A DNA stretch of 64,000 nucleotides, taken from positions 310,001-374,000 of the forward strand of contig NZ_NERX01000003.1 of assembly GCF_003063335.1 (NCBI RefSeq), read 5' to 3'. The stretch is from Limnohabitans sp. MMS-10A-192 (GTDB taxonomy: Bacteria; Pseudomonadota; Gammaproteobacteria; Burkholderiales; Burkholderiaceae_C). Made by a program: the position numbers and the translations under genes. Shown here piece after piece: positions 9,351-16,594 of the stretch (position 1 is the stretch's first letter; the number at the start of each line of letters is the position of its first letter). The notes under the pieces were generated by a model that did no database searches, was not told the DNA's origin, and was given only the letters and a program-made list of their open reading frames with translations.

Positions 9351-9370
9351 TATGTTCGATACCGAACATA
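9351..9370. promoter_or_regulatory. Palindromic operator between two Crp/Fnr genes
   Basis: Perfect 8-bp inverted repeat TATGTTCG-ATAC-CGAACATA in the intergenic region between the divergent Crp/Fnr-type genes. A related element lies at 10214-10231. A regulator binding site is inferred. Confidence 0.5.
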
Positions 9371-9468
9371 AATTCGATCAAATCATGGTTATCTTCAGAA
9401 TCATTGAGGCATATACTCGATAACCGTTCAATCTGCGTGATTTCTGCTGACTTTTGGGTATTCGCAGA

Positions 9469-10170
9469 ATGACACGCCGTTCAACCGTGTCGCCGGATGC
9501 TTTTGTGAATTTCTCCACCAACGGTCTTGTCTTTCAGCTGCCCAGGGAAGATCAAAACCGCTTGCAGCAAATCTGCCAAACTGTTTCTTTGGATCAGGGG
9601 CAGTGCCTGTGCCCGCCAAAATCGAACTCTCCTGCCAAAGTGTATTTTTTGACCGGTGCCTGTGTGACCCTGTGGGTCAACCATCCCGATCAAGCCCGGC
9701 TGGCCGTTGGATTGATCGGCACAGAAGGTGCAGTTGGCCTCGGCGCAGCCTTGGGACAACACGCAGCCCACCTCCAATTTGAAGTACAGAACTCAGGCCA
9801 AGCTTGGTGCGCAGACAGCCAAGAACTGCAACGCTTGCTGCAAACCCACCCCACCATTCTCTGGGCGGTGGCCCGTTATCTGTGGCAAATGACGCACGAC
9901 ATCGCCAACATGGCCGCCTCCATCCAGGGTGACGACATTCCCACCCGCATGGCCGCCTGGCTGGTGCTGTGCGCGCAACGCACACACGCCACCCAACTCA
10001 AGCTCACACACGATCAACTGGCACGCATGATGGGCGTGCGGCGCGTCAGCGTCACGTTGGCCGCCATGGCGTTCAAAGAGCAGGGTTTGCTGGACTACAA
10101 GAGAGGGTCCATCAACATCCTCAACATGGAAGGGCTTGTCCAACAAGCCCGTACTCGCGCACCCGCATGA
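9469..10170 (+). CDS. Crp/Fnr family transcriptional regulator
   Basis: A 233-aa regulator with an N-terminal cyclic-nucleotide-binding-like beta domain (residues ~20-120, VYFLTGACVTLWV and GLIGTEGAVGLGAALG), a dimer helix and a C-terminal winged helix whose recognition segment is LARMMGVRRVSVTLAA. It lacks the N-terminal cysteine cluster of Fnr. The ligand is unknown. The start is the ATG at 9469; an in-frame TTG at 9454 has no better support. It is one of four related regulators in this island and lies divergent from the degenerate member, with a palindrome between them. Confidence 0.85.
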   Translation: MTRRSTVSPDAFVNFSTNGLVFQLPREDQNRLQQICQTVSLDQGQCLCPPKSNSPAKVYFLTGACVTLWVNHPDQARLAVGLIGTEGAVGLGAALGQHAAHLQFEVQNSGQAWCADSQELQRLLQTHPTILWAVARYLWQMTHDIANMAASIQGDDIPTRMAAWLVLCAQRTHATQLKLTHDQLARMMGVRRVSVTLAAMAFKEQGLLDYKRGSINILNMEGLVQQARTRAPA

Positions 10171-10213
10171 ATGCCGAGTTGAACCTGCGTATCCAGTATC
10201 TTTTTTTACACAG

Positions 10214-10231
10214 TGTTCAAAATCAAACATA
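10214..10231. promoter_or_regulatory. Operator-like element upstream of Crp/Fnr gene
   Basis: TGTTCAAAATCAAACATA matches 14 of 18 positions of TGTTCGATACCGAACATA at 9353-9370 with the same spacing. It lies about 55 bp before the start of the Crp/Fnr gene at 10287. Confidence 0.4.
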
Positions 10232-10286
10232 GGAAGTCTCGCGCCTGATAAATTCAAAGGATGTCAAATTCATAAAAAACATCCAA

Positions 10287-11006
10287 ATGACGAGACAAAT
10301 CACTCAAAACAACATTCTCAACCTGTTGCCTGATGCCACTTACAGCGCCTGGGAACCCTATTTCGAGTCGGTTGAACTGCCCATGGGCAAAGTGCTTTAC
10401 GACCCCAGCAGCACGCTGAGCCACATGTACTTTCCGACCTCGGCCATCGTGTCCTGGGTCTATATGCTGGAAAACGGTGCCACCACCGAAATCGCCATGA
10501 CCGGTCGCGAGGGCGTGTTGGGCATGTACATGCTCATGGGCGGCGGCAAAACTCAAAACCAAGGGATCGTGCAAACCGCAGGGCAGGCCATACGCCTGCC
10601 GGTGCAGGTGGTGCTGGACACATTCAGCCAAGGTCATGAAGTGCAAAGCATCTTCTGGCTGTTCACACGGGCCTTGATCACACAGATGGCTCAAATCGCC
10701 GTGTGCCATCGACACCACACGCTGGACCAGCAGTTGTGCCGGATGCTGCTCTTGACCCTTGAGCGCATCGATGGCGACACCATCGTGATGACCCATGAAG
10801 TCATGGCCAGCTTGTTGGGTGTGCGGCGCGAAGGTGTGACCATGGCCGCTCAAAAATTGATGCACGAAGGCATCATCCGTTATGCACGCGGGCGCATCAC
10901 TGTGCTGGACCGCGCGAGACTGGCACAGCGCGCCTGCGAATGCTACGGCGTCATCCACCAGGAATACGAGCGGCTGTTACCCCAGTCCCCGCATTGCCGC
11001 CACTGA
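10287..11006 (+). CDS. Crp/Fnr family transcriptional regulator
   Basis: A 239-aa Crp/Fnr-type regulator. The N-terminal sensing domain contains LSHMYFPTSAIVSWVYML and MTGREGVLGMYMLMGG. The C-terminal winged helix has VMASLLGVRREGVTMAA and ends RYARGRITVLDRARL. It is closely similar to the paralogue at 19.2 kb, above all in the recognition helix LLGVRREGV, so the two may share sites. It has no Fnr-type cysteine cluster. Convergent with the LuxR-type gene, with 17 bp between their ends. Confidence 0.87.
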   Translation: MTRQITQNNILNLLPDATYSAWEPYFESVELPMGKVLYDPSSTLSHMYFPTSAIVSWVYMLENGATTEIAMTGREGVLGMYMLMGGGKTQNQGIVQTAGQAIRLPVQVVLDTFSQGHEVQSIFWLFTRALITQMAQIAVCHRHHTLDQQLCRMLLLTLERIDGDTIVMTHEVMASLLGVRREGVTMAAQKLMHEGIIRYARGRITVLDRARLAQRACECYGVIHQEYERLLPQSPHCRH

Positions 11007-11023
11007 CACCTCAGTCTGGCACC

Positions 11024-11668
11024 TCACACCGACACCATCTGATTGCGGATCGCGTAACGCGTTAAATCCGCCACCTTGTGCAGGCCCACCTTGCGCATGA
11101 TGTTGCGGCGGTGCACTTCCACCGTGCTGGGCGCGATCTGCAAATTGCGTGCGATTTCTTTGGACGAATAACCATCGGCAATCAAGCGCAGCACCTGCTC
11201 TTCACGCCCGCCCAGGTGAGAGCGAACAGCCACTTGACCTGATCGGAACTGGCGCACACTGTCCATCATTTCACTGGCTGCAGATTGGCACAAAAATGTA
11301 TGGCCAGCCGCAGCAGCACGGATCGCCGCCATCATCTCATCGATGCTGCTGGTGGTGGAAACATAAGCCTTGGCGCCGGCATCCAGGACTTCCATGACAC
11401 TGTTGCGGTCAGACACACCCGAATAGGCCACGATGGCGTGAGGTAAAGGTGGATGGCTCAACAGACGAATCAAATCTTTTTCTTGGCTGTCGGTCGAAAA
11501 AATACCGACGAGCACCACATCAGGGTGGGTCGCATGGCACAGCGCTGGCGTGCTCTCGGCGTTGTCGGCGATGCCGACCAGCTCCATGTCCTGATGGGTT
11601 CGCAAAACAGCAGCGATGCCTTCAGACACCACCTTGTGTTTGGAAGACAGTAAAACGCGTATCGTCAT
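11024..11668 (-). CDS. LuxR-type response regulator with degenerate receiver
   Basis: A 214-aa NarL/FixJ-type regulator. The C-terminal LuxR HTH is intact (LGGREEQVLRLIADGYSSKE, then IAPSTVEVHRRNIMRKVGL). The receiver has lost its chemistry: the acidic pair after strand 1 is SK (VLLSSKHKVV), the phospho-acceptor position is Gly55 (PDVVLVGIF instead of ..MD), and the conserved Lys is replaced (AYVSTTSS). It is therefore likely phosphorylation-independent. ATG 11668 is chosen for its AAAGGA ribosome site 7 bp upstream. Confidence 0.88.
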   Translation of the reverse strand: MTIRVLLSSKHKVVSEGIAAVLRTHQDMELVGIADNAESTPALCHATHPDVVLVGIFSTDSQEKDLIRLLSHPPLPHAIVAYSGVSDRNSVMEVLDAGAKAYVSTTSSIDEMMAAIRAAAAGHTFLCQSAASEMMDSVRQFRSGQVAVRSHLGGREEQVLRLIADGYSSKEIARNLQIAPSTVEVHRRNIMRKVGLHKVADLTRYAIRNQMVSV

Positions 11669-11689
11669 GTTCAATCCTTTGGCGATCAA

Positions 11690-11851
11690 TCTTCTATCGG
11701 GTATCAGCCCATCGCAAAAAGGTAGAGCGTCCTTCTTATGCGTTGCTTCTCATGCATTGCTCATATACGGTTTTCAGTGTACGCAAGCGCGAACGCAATG
11801 AATGTGCGAGTTAACACATAGCGCTGTGATTTGCGCTATTTAAGAAAAATT
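11690..11851. other. Intergenic region with no gene seen
   Basis: About 160 bp between the pseudo-receiver gene and the His-rich gene. It is AT-richer than its surroundings and holds an imperfect dyad ATGTG-N8-CACAT near 11803-11820. No ORF of note. Confidence 0.4.
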
Positions 11852-12145
11852 TCATTGAAGTCCTGACTTTCCCAAAATGCCTGCCCTCTGGGAAAAAGAG
11901 GCATCCGACTGACTGATCTTCTCGCTGATGACCAAGGCCTCTTTCAAATGCTCGTGCGCATTGAACGCATGGTGCTTGGACAATTTGACATGGTGCAATG
12001 CGGCTTTGTATGCACCGGCTTCGTGATGGCGGTTGGCCTCTTTGTTGCGTTGGTAGGCATGCAGCAATTCTTCAGAGGCCCTGCGGTAATGTTCGCTCAC
12101 ATGCAAGGCGTAGGCCGTTTCAATCAAATGGTGGTCATCGCTCAT
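11852..12145 (-). CDS. Small histidine-rich helical protein, unknown
   Basis: A 97-aa protein starting MSDDHHLIETAYALHVSEHY, with the ribosome site AGGAG six bases upstream of ATG 12145. Thirteen of 97 residues are His, spaced through a predicted all-helical chain (NRHHEAGAYKAALHHVKLSK, HHAFNAHEHLKEAL). No signal peptide or membrane segment is seen. I do not recognise a family. It lies 23 bp downstream of an intact LuxR-type response regulator and is probably cotranscribed with it. The His pattern could bind metal or simply be a helical repeat; that is speculation. Confidence 0.65.
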   Translation of the reverse strand: MSDDHHLIETAYALHVSEHYRRASEELLHAYQRNKEANRHHEAGAYKAALHHVKLSKHHAFNAHEHLKEALVISEKISQSDASFSQRAGILGKSGLQ

Positions 12146-12168
12146 GGGCATCTCCTGCGTGGTGACAT

Positions 12169-12804
12169 TCACATCAAACCCTGGTCTTGCATGAAGCGTT
12201 GCAGCGACATGCGCCCCGGGCAATTGAGTTTTTGGTAAACATGGTGCAGATGCAACTTGGCCGTGCCTTCGCTGATGAACAGCTTGTTGGCGATTTTTTT
12301 ATTGGGCAAGCCCTCGGTCACCATGCGCGCGATCGTCAACTCACGGGGGGTGAGCACATGCGAAGCCTGTGCGTTTTTCTTTTTCTGCTCGAGCAAAAGT
12401 GACATGGTCTTCATCGTCAAATCGCGGTCCAGCCACTGTCCACCCTCGTGAACCGATTTGATGCAGCGCGCCAGCACCTGCTTGGACTTTTCCTTGGACA
12501 CCAGGCCCTGCACACCCAAGTCAATGGCTTGCATCACCTCACCGATCGGCGCGTCCGTGAAAACCACAGGCAGCGTCTGGTGCTCTGGCGAACGCAAGGC
12601 CTCCAGCAAGGCCAGTCCACTTCTTTGGGTCAATGACAAATCCATGACCAGTATGTGTGGCCTGTGGTGCTTGACCGCCAGCAAAGCCGCATCGCCATGA
12701 TGCACACAGGTCTTGACCGAAAACTCTGGTGAGTCATGGAACGCATGGCTCAAGCCATCCAACATGACGGGGTAAGGGTCTGCAAGCACCAAATCAATGG
12801 TCAT
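12169..12804 (-). CDS. LuxR-type response regulator (intact receiver)
   Basis: A 211-aa two-component response regulator of the NarL/FixJ type. The receiver keeps its active-site residues: acidic Asp in VLADPYPVM, phospho-acceptor Asp in ILVMDLSLTQ, Thr in PVVFTDAP and Lys in GLVSKEKS. The LuxR HTH follows (LTPRELTIARMVTEGLPNKK, then ISEGTAKLHLHHVYQKL). No histidine kinase is encoded nearby, so its partner is elsewhere. It is followed by the His-rich small gene. Confidence 0.9.
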   Translation of the reverse strand: MTIDLVLADPYPVMLDGLSHAFHDSPEFSVKTCVHHGDAALLAVKHHRPHILVMDLSLTQRSGLALLEALRSPEHQTLPVVFTDAPIGEVMQAIDLGVQGLVSKEKSKQVLARCIKSVHEGGQWLDRDLTMKTMSLLLEQKKKNAQASHVLTPRELTIARMVTEGLPNKKIANKLFISEGTAKLHLHHVYQKLNCPGRMSLQRFMQDQGLM

Positions 12805-12954
12805 CGTGTCATCCTTCTTTCAGAAGTTCTCAGCGATCCATGGCTGCCAAGCTGTGCATCGCCAAATTACAAGGCACTGCTTCTTTGGAGCCAGTACCCA
12901 CCATGCCTTCAGCTTAGAGGCCGCATACTGCAGATGGAATCCTCTGAATTGGTG

Positions 12955-12985
12955 AGCGCACTTACTTCCAAACCAGTAGTGCGCT
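12955..12985. other. Intergenic hairpin downstream of Lon-like gene
   Basis: AGCGCACT and AGTGCGCT form an 8-bp stem around a 15-nt loop, just after the 3' end of the Lon-like gene. No T-run follows, so it is either a 3' stabilising hairpin or a Rho-type end rather than a classic terminator. Confidence 0.4.
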
Positions 12986-12997
12986 GACATGAAACCT

Positions 12998-15442
12998 TCA
13001 TGCCCCCGGATGCCGCAATCTTTTGCGGGCAGCAGACACAGGACGAACATCGGCCGCCATGCAGGCACGGCGAAAGGCCTCCAGCTTTTTTTGCGCGCGT
13101 CCAAGCACCGTGTCTGCCGCATACGCCAAAGCACACGGCTGACCGAAATCCAGCCCCGTGAGCAAAGCCATGCCTTCACCGACTTCGTTGGCGGTGTAAA
13201 TGTGAAAAAGGCCCTGCGCCACCGCTTGCACCACCGCCTCGTCCAGCATCAAGTTGCGCCGGTTGCGCGCAGGCATCAAGACACCTTGATGGCCATCAAG
13301 TCCCAAGCGCTCACAGCAACGGAAGTAGCCTTCTATCTTTTCGTTGATGCCGCCCACCGGCAATATCTCGCCGTGCTGATTGATCGCCCCCGTCACCGCG
13401 ATGCCTTGCCGGATCGGCACATCGGCCAGACTCGACAACAAGGCATAAAACTCGGCACACGAAGCCGAGTCGCCCTCGACCCCGCCGTACTCTTGTTCAA
13501 ACACCACCGCGGCATTCAAGGCCAAAGGCGCCAGGTGGGCAAACAAGGCCGACAGATGGCTGTGCAAAATCAGCACGCCTTTGTCATGAATGGGGCCTGA
13601 CAAAGCCACTTCACGCTCGATGTTGAGCAAGCCATCCTCCCCGGCATACGTGCGCGCTGTCACGCGCACCGGAAAGCCAAAGCTGTAGTCCCCCAAGTCC
13701 ACCACCGACAGCCCGTTGACCTGCGCCACACGTTCGCCGCGCAAAACGATCAAGCGCTCACCATCGGCAATGCTTTCCTGCAAACGCTGCTCAGGGTAGT
13801 TCAGGCGATGCATGCGCGCTTGTCTGGCGGCTTGCACATCAGAGGTCTGCACCACGCGGGTCGCGCGGCGCCTGGCCACATTGCAGCTTTCCATCACGAG
13901 CGCTTCCGACAAGGCGAAGATGGCGCTTTGTCGCGACTGGTCCTGCGCCTGCCGATGGGTTTCTTCAATCAAGGCAGCGACGGCCTCGGCCGAAAAATGC
14001 AGCAAGCCCTGGCGCTGACAGGTGTGGGCCACAAAGATCGCCGTGGCATAGGCCGACTCCGGTGTGGCGACAAAGCTCTCCGCAAAATCCACCTTGCAAC
14101 GAAAGCGTCTTGCAAACTCCGGATCGGCAGCCTGCACCGCGTAATACTCGTCCACCGAGGCAATCAACACGAGCTTCACTTGCAAGTCCACCGCCTCGGG
14201 CTCCAAGGAGACAGCCGCCACAGGCGCGGCCATCATGCCTGGCTCCTCGATCTGCAAACGCCCGTGACGCATGAAGCGGCGCAACTTTTCCCAGACCGGC
14301 TCATCGGCCAGGAGATCGCGCAAGTGCAGCATCAAGAAGCCGCCGTGCGCCTTCATCAAACTGCCGGCGCGGATGTGTGAGAAGTCCGTCACCAACTCGT
14401 GCCCATCGGACTCGTACTCGATGCTGCCCAGCAAGTTCCGAAACGAAGGGTTCTCCTCCAAAATCGCAGGGGCGCCCGACAAGCCATGGTTGTCCACCGC
14501 CACATTCACACGCAAAAGGCCCAGCACTGCCTCCAAGTCGTCCAGCCGGACCTCCTCGTCTTCGCCAGGCTGAAAGAGCGCCAGGTTTTCCAGCACCTCG
14601 TGCTGCACCTGCGCCAAAAAAAGGCTCAGCTTGGGTTCATCGCCCCCCGTCAGTTGGCTGTTGTGTTGCACCCCCTGATGGACGAGGCTCAATTCATGCT
14701 CGAGCAAAGGCTTGATGGTTTGCCGTCGCAATGCCGCCAATCCTTCGTTCATCACCCGATCCATGGACTGGCTTTTTTCAAGGTAAGCGCTGATCTCGCC
14801 GCGCAGCGCTTCTTCGGCTTTGTCCATGGCCACACGCTGCTCCGGGCTCAAGGACAAAGCCTTGCCCGCCGTGACGGGCTCGCCTTTGTCATCCTTGAGC
14901 GAAAAAACCATGTGGCCCTCATCGCGCATCAAGCCAAAGTGATGCGCCTGTGCATACGCACTCAAAGCGACATAGCCTCGGTCTTTTTCAAGGGCGCAGG
15001 ATTGTTCAATGCGCTGGCTCTCGGCCTTGAAATCGTCTTGCGCCAGTCGCTTGGGGATTTCTGCCTGCAAGCGCTTGGCCAACTGGCCCATCAGCTGTCG
15101 AAACTGACGCCCCTGCCCTGCCGGCATGCGCACAGCTCTGGGGTGCTCCACCTCGTCAAAGTTGTGCAAGTAGCACAGGTCGGGCGGCACAGGCCGCGTG
15201 GCCGCCTGTGCGCGCATCATCTGCGCCAGCAAGGTGGTGCGGCCGCTGCCCACCTCGCCCAGCACAAACAGGTTGTAGTCGGGCTGCGCCATCTCCATGC
15301 CAAAGCGCGCGGCTTCTTCGGCGCGCGCTTGGCCGATCCAGGGCAAAGGCAGGTGCAACAGCTCGGCCGTATCGGAAAAACCCAAGGACGACGCATCGAT
15401 GCGCAGGCACAAGTCTCCGGGCGTGAGCTCCTGGATCGGCAT
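12998..15442 (-). CDS. Lon-like ATP-dependent protease (LonB/COG1067 type)
   Basis: An 814-aa protease of the Lon-related family. An AAA+ nucleotide loop near residue 65 reads LGEVGSGRTTLL, with Arg where most P-loops have Lys. A long helical insert follows, then a sensor region with PEFARRFRCKVDF. The C-terminal Lon protease domain has the catalytic Ser in VEGDSASCAEFYALLSSLAD and the catalytic Lys in GGINEKIEGYFR. The first domains differ from classical Lon, which starts with a substrate-binding LON domain. A role in protein quality control under stress is inferred from the neighbourhood. Confidence 0.88.
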   Translation of the reverse strand: MPIQELTPGDLCLRIDASSLGFSDTAELLHLPLPWIGQARAEEAARFGMEMAQPDYNLFVLGEVGSGRTTLLAQMMRAQAATRPVPPDLCYLHNFDEVEHPRAVRMPAGQGRQFRQLMGQLAKRLQAEIPKRLAQDDFKAESQRIEQSCALEKDRGYVALSAYAQAHHFGLMRDEGHMVFSLKDDKGEPVTAGKALSLSPEQRVAMDKAEEALRGEISAYLEKSQSMDRVMNEGLAALRRQTIKPLLEHELSLVHQGVQHNSQLTGGDEPKLSLFLAQVQHEVLENLALFQPGEDEEVRLDDLEAVLGLLRVNVAVDNHGLSGAPAILEENPSFRNLLGSIEYESDGHELVTDFSHIRAGSLMKAHGGFLMLHLRDLLADEPVWEKLRRFMRHGRLQIEEPGMMAAPVAAVSLEPEAVDLQVKLVLIASVDEYYAVQAADPEFARRFRCKVDFAESFVATPESAYATAIFVAHTCQRQGLLHFSAEAVAALIEETHRQAQDQSRQSAIFALSEALVMESCNVARRRATRVVQTSDVQAARQARMHRLNYPEQRLQESIADGERLIVLRGERVAQVNGLSVVDLGDYSFGFPVRVTARTYAGEDGLLNIEREVALSGPIHDKGVLILHSHLSALFAHLAPLALNAAVVFEQEYGGVEGDSASCAEFYALLSSLADVPIRQGIAVTGAINQHGEILPVGGINEKIEGYFRCCERLGLDGHQGVLMPARNRRNLMLDEAVVQAVAQGLFHIYTANEVGEGMALLTGLDFGQPCALAYAADTVLGRAQKKLEAFRRACMAADVRPVSAARKRLRHPGA

Positions 15443-15505
15443 GGGTCAAAGCGCCTTGCGATCTCTCATGCAAAGGGCAACGCCCATGCTGGCGTGCATG
15501 CAAGA

Positions 15506-15820
15506 TCAGGGACGGATGGCGATCTCGTTCTTGACGGCGGTCACACCCTTGACGCCACGTGCAATGCTCTCGGCCTTGTTGCGCTCCAACGCACTCTTGG
15601 CAAAGCCCGACAGCATCACGGTGCCCTTCAAGGTCTCCACGCTGATGGAGGTGCCAGCCACATCCTTGTCCTCAAAGAAGCGGGACTTGACCAAAGTGGT
15701 GATGCCGGCGTCATCCACATAGGCCCCCACGGTCTCTTGACCGCGCGATACGGCGCAGCCCGAAGCCGCCAAAAGAACCAAAGAAGTGGCCATCGCGGCC
15801 CAGAAAGTTTTGTGTGTCAT
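15506..15820 (-). CDS. BON-domain lipoprotein
   Basis: A 104-aa periplasmic lipoprotein. Its signal peptide ends in the lipobox LAASGC. One BON domain follows (residues ~35-102: ITTLVKSRFFEDKDVAGTSI, VETLKGTVMLSGFAKS, GVKGVTAVKNEIAIRP). BON proteins such as OsmY/DolP act at the envelope under osmotic or outer-membrane stress. It lies upstream of the Lon-like gene on the same strand with a 63-bp gap. Confidence 0.88.
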   Translation of the reverse strand: MTHKTFWAAMATSLVLLAASGCAVSRGQETVGAYVDDAGITTLVKSRFFEDKDVAGTSISVETLKGTVMLSGFAKSALERNKAESIARGVKGVTAVKNEIAIRP

Positions 15821-15994
15821 GGTGCAGTCCTGTTGTGCAAAGTGTCAGACTGGCCTGGGCAATGCCTGGCCACCGGTCCGGGCCTGCAACACCTTGGTGA
15901 CGCCAGCCCAGACAAGTCCACGATAGAGCCGCCTGGCGCGTCCGTCAGTGTGCCAAGTCACACTCACGCACGCGGGGACTCTGGTCACCGCGCA

Positions 15995-16594
15995 TCAAGA
16001 CGCGCTCGGCTCATCCACCCACGCCACCAACACACCGGGCGCCATCGGGTTGGCACGCGCCGCCGCACACACGCCGTGCAAGGCCTGCCCTTGTCCTTGC
16101 ACTTTCAATTGCAAGGACAAGGGCTCGGCACTTTGCCCAGCCCGCGACAGCCAGGCCTGCACACCCGACACATCGGCGGCCAGGAGCCAACTGTCCAGGC
16201 GTTTGCCCAGCACCTGCTGGATGTCTTGGTTCAGGCTTTTCAAGGCGCCCGCATTGCACTCCATCAGGCGCCCCGATTCATCCAGCACCAACTGGGCACT
16301 GGGCGAGGCATCGTGCCACTGCAGCTGGTAAGCCCAGGCGGCCTCCAGCTCGGCCCGCGAGCGCTGCAGCTCTTCGTTTTGCAAATCCAGCTCCACCTGG
16401 TGCACCTGCAACTCGTGCAGCAAAGCCAGCGCATCGGGCGCCGTGTCGGGGGACGAGGCCAAATCGAACAAGACGCGCAAGGCCTGGCTCGGGTCTTTAG
16501 CAGACGTGAGGCTGGCCCCTTTGGCCTCCAGCAAGGCCTGTGCGCGTTCGCGCAAATGCAACTGGGAGGGGATGGAAACGGGACGGGATGTCAT
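15995..16594 (-). CDS. PAS-domain protein coupled to CheB-CheR fusion
   Basis: A 199-aa protein starting MTSRPVSIPSQLHLRERAQA. A coiled helix (LLHELQVHQVELDLQNEELQ) leads into a PAS domain (residues ~105-195; SAQLVLDESGRLMECNAGAL). No kinase or output domain is visible. Its ATG overlaps the stop of the CheB-CheR-PAS gene by 4 bp (ATGA), implying translational coupling and a shared pathway. It could act as a detached sensor for the fusion or for an unlinked kinase. Confidence 0.75.
   Translation of the reverse strand: MTSRPVSIPSQLHLRERAQALLEAKGASLTSAKDPSQALRVLFDLASSPDTAPDALALLHELQVHQVELDLQNEELQRSRAELEAAWAYQLQWHDASPSAQLVLDESGRLMECNAGALKSLNQDIQQVLGKRLDSWLLAADVSGVQAWLSRAGQSAEPLSLQLKVQGQGQALHGVCAAARANPMAPGVLVAWVDEPSAS
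16087..16124. repeat. Perfect 15-bp inverted repeat inside the PAS gene
   Basis: GCCCTTGTCCTTGCA and TGCAAGGACAAGGGC flank an 8-nt loop within the 3' third of the PAS-protein coding region. It would fold into a strong hairpin in the mRNA. Confidence 0.8.
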
